This document shows positions 15,361-19,490 of a DNA stretch of 19,490 nt, one piece after another. The DNA is from JALOAT01 sp041677345 (lineage in GTDB: Bacteria > Pseudomonadota > Gammaproteobacteria > Thiohalomonadales > Thiohalomonadaceae): assembly GCA_041677345.1 (NCBI GenBank), contig JBAYQE010000046.1, positions 1 through 19,490 on the forward strand. The letters are read 5' to 3'. A program made the translations under genes and the position numbers. The notes below the pieces were generated by a model. That model worked only from the letters and a program-made list of their open reading frames with translations, had not been told where the DNA came from and made no database searches. Numbering within the stretch: position 1 is the stretch's first letter; each line of letters starts with the position of its first letter.

Positions 15361-15397
15361 CCATGGGGTTTCCGCGTCTGGCGGAACCGCCGTCGGG
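15361..15397. terminator. Weak bulged hairpin between ykgJ-like gene and cysB (convergent)
   Basis: GGTTTCCGC can fold on GCGGAACC with one bulged T and a 5-nt loop, about 20 bases after the ykgJ stop. It lacks a T-run, so it is only a tentative terminator for either converging gene. Confidence 0.3.
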
Positions 15398-15427
15398 TGG
15401 TGTGTCGGTCTTTCCTGAATACCTGGT

Positions 15428-16405
15428 TCAGAACACCGGCAGCGGCACACCGGCGAACATGGCGTCCACTTCTTCCTGCGAGCGTGCATTCATGGCGGCA
15501 TCGACGCGCTCACGTGTGAGATGGGGGGCGAGCAGCAGGAAGAAGTCATAGGTGAAGCGCCGCAGGAAGCTGTGGCGGCGTAGCACGAGCCGGGTGGTAC
15601 TGGTAGGAAACAGGTGGCGTGCACTGAGCGCCACCAGTGCGCTGTCCGTCTCCGGGTCCATGGCCATGTTCGCCACCACGCCCACGCCCAGTCCCAGCTT
15701 GACGTAGCACTTGATCACGTCGGCATCGCTGGCGGTGAACACCACGTTGGGCCGCATGTGGCGCGCTTCGAACGCACGGTCCAACTGTGAGCGGCCGGTG
15801 TAGCCGGAGACGTAGGTGACGATGGGATAGCTTACCAGTGCTTCCAGGGTGAGCGGTGTGTCCGTGTGGGTGAGGGGATGGCCCCGCGGCACCACCACGC
15901 TCCGGTTCCACTGGTACAGGGGCAGCATCAGCAGGTCTTCGGAGACCTCCAGCGCCTCGGTGGCAATGGCCACATCCACTTCGCCCTGTGCCGCCATTTT
16001 GCCGATCTGCCCGGGGGTGCCCTGGTGCATCTGCAGCCGCACCTCGGGGTATTGGCGCATGAACTCGGCGATGCGCAGCGGAAGCCAGTAGCGGGCCTGC
16101 GTATGGGTGGTCGCCACCGCGAAGGTGCCACGCCGTTCGTCGCGGAATTCCTGGGCGACCCGCTTGATGTTGCCCGTTTCCTGCAGGATGCGGCCCGCCA
16201 TTTCCACGATGGCCTGGCCCGCGGGAGTGATGTGGGTCAGGTGTTTGCCGCTGCGCGCAAAGATCTGCACCCCAAGTTCATCTTCCAGCAGCCGGATCTG
16301 CTTGCTGACACCCGGTTGCGAGGTGAAAAGGCTCTCGGCCGTCGCGGAGATGTTCAGCCCGTGCCGGGCCACCTCCCAGACGTAGCGCAGCTGCTGCAGC
16401 TTCAT
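15428..16405 (-). CDS. cysB: LysR-type regulator CysB
   Basis: A 325-residue protein matching CysB (E. coli 324 residues) from the first residue: MKLQQLRYVWEVARHGLNIS, the winged helix region TSQPGVSKQIRLLEDELG, then SGKHLTHITPAGQ. The effector domain has THTQARYWLP, the N-acetylserine/sulfate pocket, followed by MHQGTPGQI, ATEALEVSEDLLMLP and DADVIKCYVKLGLGVGV. CysB activates sulfate assimilation and cysteine genes when N-acetylserine is high, and usually represses its own gene. The cbl paralogue is less likely because the C-terminal TRERVDAAMNARS region also matches CysB. It is divergent from a 31-residue membrane microprotein gene, with 105 bases between them, so CysB could control both. 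Confidence 0.95.
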   Translation of the reverse strand: MKLQQLRYVWEVARHGLNISATAESLFTSQPGVSKQIRLLEDELGVQIFARSGKHLTHITPAGQAIVEMAGRILQETGNIKRVAQEFRDERRGTFAVATTHTQARYWLPLRIAEFMRQYPEVRLQMHQGTPGQIGKMAAQGEVDVAIATEALEVSEDLLMLPLYQWNRSVVVPRGHPLTHTDTPLTLEALVSYPIVTYVSGYTGRSQLDRAFEARHMRPNVVFTASDADVIKCYVKLGLGVGVVANMAMDPETDSALVALSARHLFPTSTTRLVLRRHSFLRRFTYDFFLLLAPHLTRERVDAAMNARSQEEVDAMFAGVPLPVF

Positions 16406-16452
16406 GGTGTTTGCATCGCGATCCGTGCCTGCTTAGAACCATATCGCATTGC

Positions 16453-16471
16453 GCGGGCTTTGCCTGCCCGC
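16453..16471. repeat. GC hairpin in the cysB upstream region
   Basis: GCGGGC (16453-16458) and GCCCGC (16466-16471) with a 7-nt spacer, between cysB and the small gene. It could fold in either leader RNA or be an operator half-site pair. Confidence 0.35.
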
Positions 16472-16483
16472 ACGCGCTAATCG

Positions 16484-16493
16484 TTATGCATAA
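16484..16493. promoter_or_regulatory. 10-bp AT-rich palindrome upstream of the microprotein gene
   Basis: TTATGCATAA is a perfect palindrome ending six bases before the Shine-Dalgarno of the small gene and about 80 bases upstream of the cysB start. It is a candidate operator or -10 region; no good -35 partner at normal spacing was found. Confidence 0.3.
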
Positions 16494-16510
16494 TGCACGG
16501 GAGGTCAGTC

Positions 16511-16606
16511 ATGGTGCCGTGGATCATCCTTGCCATCGTGGTGGTGTTGGGTGAGTTGACCCGTTACCAGCGTCACCAACGCCTCACCACCAAGGACAAT
16601 CAGTGA
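16511..16606 (+). CDS. Small single-TM microprotein (31 aa), unknown function
   Basis: A short frame opens at ATG 16511 directly behind an excellent Shine-Dalgarno, GGGAGGT (16499-16505), and ends at TGA 16604-16606. The product starts MVPWIILAIVVVLGEL, a single hydrophobic helix, and ends in a basic, polar tail TRYQRHQRLTTKDNQ. That is the layout of small inner-membrane regulators: the N-terminal helix in the membrane and a positively charged tail in the cytoplasm. No family is recognised. It stands between divergent cysB and convergent dsrC, so a link to sulfur metabolism is possible but only by position. The 96 bases after it hold no further gene, only a 7-bp inverted repeat at 16656-16683. 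Confidence 0.6.
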   Translation: MVPWIILAIVVVLGELTRYQRHQRLTTKDNQ

Positions 16607-16655
16607 CCCTGAACGGTCAGGTAGCTGCAAAGCGGCTTTTCTGGAGGAGGAGCCC

Positions 16656-16683
16656 ACCCCGTGAGCACCCGTGTCGACGGGGT
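16656..16683. terminator. Inverted repeat between microprotein gene and dsrC (convergent)
   Basis: ACCCCGT (16656-16662) and ACGGGGT (16677-16683), a perfect 7-bp stem with a 14-nt loop, about 20 bases downstream of the dsrC stop on the minus strand. There is no T-run, so termination is tentative. Confidence 0.35.
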
Positions 16684-16702
16684 CGGCCCCTGCAGAGGAG
16701 GA

Positions 16703-17035
16703 TCACACGCAGCCGGTGGGTTTGGGCAGCCCGCCGATACGGCAGGCCTGCTTGGCCGGGCCATAGGGGAACAGGCCGTACAGATACTTGCTGTCGCCCT
16801 TTTCAGGCCCGTATTCCTTGCTGAAGGATTTGGTCAGCTGCCGCATGTTGGGCACGGTGCCCGTGGTCTGGTACCCGTCGCGCAGGAAGTTGATAACCTC
16901 CCAGTGTGATGCCGTCAGCTCCAGTCCCTCCTTGCGGGCGAGTGCCTCGGCCAGCTCTTGCGACCAGTCACTCAGTTCGGCGAGATAGCCTTCAGCATCC
17001 GTCCTGATGGTCTTGCCATTGATGTCGAATTCCAC
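16703..17035 (-). CDS. dsrC: DsrC/TusE family sulfur-relay protein with both active cysteines
   Basis: A 110-residue protein of the DsrC/TusE/DsvC family. The core EGLELTASHWEVINFLRDGY, then GPEKGDSKYLYGLFPYGPAK, leads into the C-terminal arm QACRIGGLPKPTGCV. Cys98 and Cys109 are ten residues apart, the CX10C pair of true DsrC that forms the trisulfide-carrying arm. TusE of E. coli has only the last one. DsrC carries sulfane sulfur to or from dissimilatory sulfite reductase and related partners in the cytoplasm. No dsrAB or tus gene is nearby, so it may be a stand-alone paralogue, or take part in tRNA thiolation or gene control. The start is GTG at 17035, with GAGAGGGGA a few bases upstream. 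A longer frame reaching 17416 overlaps the next gene and is discounted. Confidence 0.9.
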   Translation of the reverse strand: MEFDINGKTIRTDAEGYLAELSDWSQELAEALARKEGLELTASHWEVINFLRDGYQTTGTVPNMRQLTKSFSKEYGPEKGDSKYLYGLFPYGPAKQACRIGGLPKPTGCV

Positions 17036-17066
17036 GGAAATCCCCTCTCGATAAAATGGCCACAGT

Positions 17067-17087
17067 TCTTGAGTGTGTTTCTCAAGA
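17067..17087. promoter_or_regulatory. Palindromic operator candidate in the dsrC leader
   Basis: TCTTGAG-TGTGTTT-CTCAAGA is a perfect 7-bp inverted repeat with a 7-base spacer. It lies 32 bases upstream of the dsrC GTG, just downstream of the predicted -10. The spacer and AT-rich surroundings look like a repressor site; an RNA hairpin in the leader is the alternative. Confidence 0.45.
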
Positions 17088-17096
17088 TTTAGACCA

Positions 17097-17125
17097 AGGT
17101 TAATTTTGGGTGATTTCCGTGTCAA
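17097..17125 (-). promoter_or_regulatory. Candidate sigma-70 promoter of dsrC
   Basis: On the minus strand a perfect -35 TTGACA (17125-17120) is followed after 17 bases by TAACCT (17102-17097), a poor -10. The region between is AT-rich for this genome. Transcription would begin near 17090, right beside the 7-bp palindrome. Confidence 0.4.
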
Positions 17126-17133
17126 GGCTTCAT

Positions 17134-18003
17134 TCAGCCGGTGAGTCCCCGTAGCCCGGTGGCCAGATCGGGGTATTGCAGCACGACGCCCAGTTCCTCC
17201 CGCATGCGGCGGTTGTCGAGCCGGCGTGATTCGGTCAGGTAAGAAAGCATGGTCGGGCTCAGCACCGTGCGGGCTTCCGCCAGCGATACCGTTGGCGGGC
17301 GCGGCAGGCCCAAGGCATCGGCCACGGCAAAGAAGTAGTCGGTCATGGTGCCGTCCTGGCCATCGCTGATGTTGTAGATGCCATCGGCCCGGCCATGCTC
17401 CGCCGCGGCCATACACGCAGTGACCAGATCATCCACATGGATGTGATTGCTGGGGAGGGCTTCCTCCGGGCGCAGCACCGGCAGGCCCTCGCGCAGGCGA
17501 TCCACGGGCAGACGGCCCGGACCGTAGATTCCGGCGACCCGCAGCACGATCACGGGGACCCCGTGGGCGCGCCCGTAGGCGCGCAGGTGTTCCTCGGCGG
17601 CAAGTCGGCGTCGCGCCCGTGCGGTGCGGGGTGCCACCGGGGTATTTTCGTCCACCCGTGCCCCGCCGCAGTCGCCATAGACGCCACTGGTGCTAATGTA
17701 CACAATCCGCGACGGACGGCCGGCGAGGGCGAGGGCCTCGATGAAGGCCTCCACCCGTGGGTCGCCCTCGCCCGTGGCGGGCGGCGGCGCGAAATAATAG
17801 ACGAGCTGATCTTCCAGGCGCAGGCCACGCAGGGAGACGGGCAAGTCGAGGTTTCCGGCCATGGCGACGATGCCTGCCGTACGCAGGCACAACACCCCCG
17901 TACCCGAGCGCGCCAGCGCGGATACGGGGAGGCCCCGGGCGCGCCAGAGCCGCGCCACCCGCAGGCCGATGTCGCCGCAACCGGCGATGAAGACGCTTTC
18001 CAA
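17134..18003 (-). CDS. NAD(P)-binding SDR-extended epimerase-like protein (YeeZ type)
   Basis: A 289-residue extended SDR-like protein, similar in size and layout to E. coli YeeZ. The N-terminal Rossmann motif is FIAGCGDIGLRVARLW. Other landmarks are LVYYFAPPP, then YISTSGVYGDCGG with DENTP, typical of NAD-dependent epimerases. IYGPGRLPVDRLREG, NHIHVDDLV and GIYNISDGQ follow. The classical YxxxK is not clear, as is common in this subgroup, so catalysis is uncertain. The start appears to be a TTG at 18003 behind GGAGA; no ATG is available in frame near it. The frame ends 98 bases ahead of dsrC on the same strand, where a separate dsrC promoter candidate lies. It is divergent from the reductase gene. 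Confidence 0.85.
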   Translation of the reverse strand: MESVFIAGCGDIGLRVARLWRARGLPVSALARSGTGVLCLRTAGIVAMAGNLDLPVSLRGLRLEDQLVYYFAPPPATGEGDPRVEAFIEALALAGRPSRIVYISTSGVYGDCGGARVDENTPVAPRTARARRRLAAEEHLRAYGRAHGVPVIVLRVAGIYGPGRLPVDRLREGLPVLRPEEALPSNHIHVDDLVTACMAAAEHGRADGIYNISDGQDGTMTDYFFAVADALGLPRPPTVSLAEARTVLSPTMLSYLTESRRLDNRRMREELGVVLQYPDLATGLRGLTG

Positions 18004-18006
18004 GGG

Positions 18007-18035
18007 TTCAAGTCTCCGGGTTGTTGGCGGATAAT
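18007..18035 (+). promoter_or_regulatory. Candidate sigma-70 promoter for the flavin reductase gene
   Basis: TTCAAG (18007-18012), 17 bases, GATAAT (18030-18035). The -10 matches five of six consensus bases and the -35 is weak. The predicted start near 18042 leaves about 45 bases of leader. Confidence 0.35.
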
Positions 18036-18086
18036 TCAGAGTTGTTTTGTCGGTGATTATGACGTGAGTCTACAAGGGATAACTAC

Positions 18087-19097
18087 ATGTCTTTTACTGT
18101 CCGTATCAAGCCCAGCGGCCACAGCTTCGTGGTCGAGCCCGGGGAAACGGTGCTCGATGCGGCGCTGCGTCAGGGTTTCGCCTTCCCCTACGGCTGTCGA
18201 AACGGGTGCTGCGGCGCCTGCACCGGGCGGGTGATCGCCGGCGACATCGACTACGGCAACGAGGAACCCATGGCACTCACGGATGAGGACCAGCGCCAGG
18301 GCAAGGCCCTGTTTTGTATCGCCCATGCCACTGACGATCTCGTCATCGAGGTCACAGAAGTCGGGGCCGACAAGGACATCCCCGTGCGCGTGCTGCCCGC
18401 CAAGATCCAGTGCATGGTGCGCCTCAACGACGAGGTGATGGAGCTGTGGCTGAAACTGCCCGAGGGCGAGCGCCTGCAGTTCCTCGCCGGCCAGTATGTG
18501 GATTTCGTGTTGAAAGACGGCCGTCACCGCGCCTTTTCCATCGCCAATGCGCCCCACGATGACGAGTTCCTGAAGTTCCACATCCGGCGCATCCGTGGTG
18601 GCCATTTCACTGACCGCCTGTTCTCCGACATGCATGAGAAGGACGTGCTGCGCATCGAGGGCCCCAAGGGCAGCTTCTACATGCGCGAGGACGATCGCCC
18701 GGTCATCTTGTTGGCCACCGGCACCGGGTTCGGCCCGGTAAAGGCCATCGTCGAACATGCCATCGCCGAGGGCCGTATCGTTCCCATGTACATCTATTGG
18801 GGAGCCCGCCATCGTGCCGACCTCTATATGGATGCGCTGGCGCGTCAGTGGGCGGCGGAATACGAGAACATCCACTACATCCCCGTGCTCTCCCGGCCCG
18901 CGGAAGATGACGACTGGACCGGGCGCACCGGCTACGTGCAGGACGCGGCCGCCGCCGACTTCGACGACCTGTCCGGCTTCGACGTCTACGCCTGCGGCCA
19001 CCCCCAGATGGTCTTTGCCGCCAAGACCGCCCTCACGGCCAAAGGCCTCGACCCGGAGCGCTGCTTCTCCGACGCCTTCTCCTGGGCCAAGGACTGA
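18087..19097 (+). CDS. 2Fe-2S/FAD/NAD(P)H oxidoreductase (CDP-6-deoxy-glucoseen reductase-like)
   Basis: A 336-residue single-chain reductase with three modules. Residues 1-95 are a plant-type ferredoxin with cluster ligands Cys37, Cys42, Cys45 and Cys77 (CRNGCCGAC...LFC). Residues about 100-200 are an FAD domain with RAFSIANAP (148-156). Residues about 200-336 are an NAD(P) domain with LATGTGFGP (209-217) and YACGHPQMV near the end. This is the layout of the gammaproteobacterial proteins annotated as CDP-6-deoxy-delta-3,4-glucoseen reductase, and of oxygenase reductases. The annotated sugar role is probably not the real one here, since no deoxysugar genes are near. It passes electrons from NAD(P)H through FAD to the 2Fe-2S centre and an unknown partner. 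The ribosome site (AAGGGA) is weak and well upstream. Confidence 0.9.
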   Translation: MSFTVRIKPSGHSFVVEPGETVLDAALRQGFAFPYGCRNGCCGACTGRVIAGDIDYGNEEPMALTDEDQRQGKALFCIAHATDDLVIEVTEVGADKDIPVRVLPAKIQCMVRLNDEVMELWLKLPEGERLQFLAGQYVDFVLKDGRHRAFSIANAPHDDEFLKFHIRRIRGGHFTDRLFSDMHEKDVLRIEGPKGSFYMREDDRPVILLATGTGFGPVKAIVEHAIAEGRIVPMYIYWGARHRADLYMDALARQWAAEYENIHYIPVLSRPAEDDDWTGRTGYVQDAAAADFDDLSGFDVYACGHPQMVFAAKTALTAKGLDPERCFSDAFSWAKD

Positions 19098-19111
19098 AGA
19101 GAAAAGCATTA

Positions 19112-19244
19112 ACCACGGGGGATACGGGGAACACGGGGCGAAATCAACTCAGTGGCGCGGCATCGCTGCCAATCCGCGCATAGCGGCCCTAGGCCGCTCC
19201 CATAGCAGAGATGGATTTCCCCGTGTTCCCCGTGTCCCGCGGTT
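19112..19244. repeat. Fold-back dispersed extragenic repeat (MITE-like)
   Basis: The left arm (19112-19146) and right arm (19214-19244) are imperfect inverted copies rich in CACGGGGAA units; over about 31 positions they differ at only a few bases and small gaps. The centre holds AGCGGCC-CTA-GGCCGCT (19183-19199), a perfect 7-bp hairpin. There is no open frame of note inside. Frames through such CACGGGGAA arrays give Gly-Glu-His or Val-Pro-Arg type repeats, which I recall as spurious annotations in many bacterial genomes. It fills most of the 196-base gap between the reductase gene and ackA. Confidence 0.75.
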
Positions 19245-19271
19245 GATCTTCCCGTTCCCGCACTGAGCCCG

Positions 19272-19293
19272 CCGGGTTACTACCTTTACCCGG
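19272..19293 (+). promoter_or_regulatory. Hairpin abutting the ackA start codon
   Basis: CCGGGT (19272-19277), 10-nt loop, ACCCGG (19288-19293). The stem ends on the base before the ATG, and there is no Shine-Dalgarno between. It could block ribosome entry. Confidence 0.4.
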
Positions 19294-19490
19294 ATGAAGG
19301 TCCTCACCCTCAACTCCGGGAGTTCGTCACTCAAGTTCAAGCTGTTCGACGCGGACGGCCTGGCGCTGCTCGCCAGTGGTCTGGCGGAGCGCCTGAACTC
19401 GCCCCATAACCGGCTGGTGCAGCGCTGGCGTGACCCGCAGGGGCGCTGGCAGGAGCACGTGCGCGAGGGCGACACGGAGACCCATGCCGA
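19294..19490 (+). CDS. ackA: Acetate kinase, N-terminal part (3' end outside window)
   Basis: The first 65 codons of an acetate kinase are present, starting MKVLTLNSGSSSLKFKLFD, the hallmark N-terminus of the ASKHA-fold acetate kinases, with the phosphate-binding NSGSSSLK loop. The frame is open to the edge of the window. AckA makes acetyl phosphate from acetate and ATP, or runs in reverse to yield ATP from acetyl-CoA with Pta. No Shine-Dalgarno is visible before the ATG; a 6-bp hairpin touches it instead. It follows a fold-back repeat, so it has its own unit separate from the reductase gene. Confidence 0.93.
   Translation, partial: MKVLTLNSGSSSLKFKLFDADGLALLASGLAERLNSPHNRLVQRWRDPQGRWQEHVREGDTETHA

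Noticed and set aside
17036..17416. N-terminal extension of dsrC to 17416
   Set aside because: It would overlap the epimerase gene by nearly 300 bases and has no homology; GTG 17035 has a good Shine-Dalgarno and matches the family N-terminus.
19149..19475. A 108-codon minus-strand frame over the fold-back repeat and ackA
   Set aside because: It runs through repeat-derived Arg-Gly-Thr units and antisense to ackA; typical spurious call.
1..19490. CRISPR arrays, tRNA/rRNA genes, phage or transposase genes
   Set aside because: None recognised: no regularly spaced direct repeats, no cloverleaf-like or rRNA sequences noticed, and no mobile-element protein on either strand.

Overview
The window looks like a stretch of chromosome from a high-GC gammaproteobacterium. 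Several proteins read through almost like the E. coli versions (Rep, ComM/YifB, UbiK, CysB, YbdG-type MscS, YkgJ). A DsrC-family protein with both C-terminal cysteines and a cytochrome c5 suggest a respiratory, possibly sulfur-oxidising member such as a Chromatiales relative; this placement is inference. Coding density is high. I see no tRNA, rRNA, CRISPR array, phage gene or transposase, and no gene-free stretch longer than about 235 bases.

Layout. 1-2.9 kb (+): the C-terminal end of a cytochrome c5, an EamA/DMT exporter, a class I glutamine amidotransferase and a DUF4383 membrane protein. 2.9-7.0 kb (-): ubiK, comM and rep, read in that order, with imperfect or perfect inverted repeats after comM and rep. 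7.0-9.7 kb (+): a nitrogen-control unit made of a TorF-type outer-membrane protein, glnK and amtB. It is preceded by a sigma-54 -24/-12 element and an NtrC-type palindrome, and closed by a strong intrinsic terminator. 9.7-11.7 kb: a tandem CDGSH iron-sulfur protein (-), then a YbdG-like mechanosensitive channel overlapping a DUF167/YggU gene by one base (+). 11.7-15.4 kb: a lipoprotein PQQ-type sugar dehydrogenase and a YkgJ-family Cys-cluster protein (-), a Vat/CatB-type acetyltransferase (+), an SDR carbonyl reductase-like enzyme (-) and a second, E. coli-like YkgJ (+). 15.4-18.0 kb is sulfur-flavoured: cysB (-), a 31-residue single-TM microprotein with a very good Shine-Dalgarno (+), dsrC with its own candidate promoter and palindromic operator (-), and a YeeZ-like epimerase (-). 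18.1-19.5 kb (+): a 2Fe-2S/FAD/NAD(P)H reductase, a 133-bp fold-back repeat of the dispersed extragenic type, and the 5' end of ackA.

The clearest functional unit is porin-glnK-amtB. The sequence predicts nitrogen-limitation control by NtrC and sigma-54, with GlnK gating AmtB and the porin probably serving outer-membrane entry. The least explained items are the cysB-adjacent microprotein, the dsrC palindrome, the fold-back repeat and the hairpin touching the ackA start codon. I found no convincing wholly new multi-gene system; most of the region is ordinary housekeeping chromosome.
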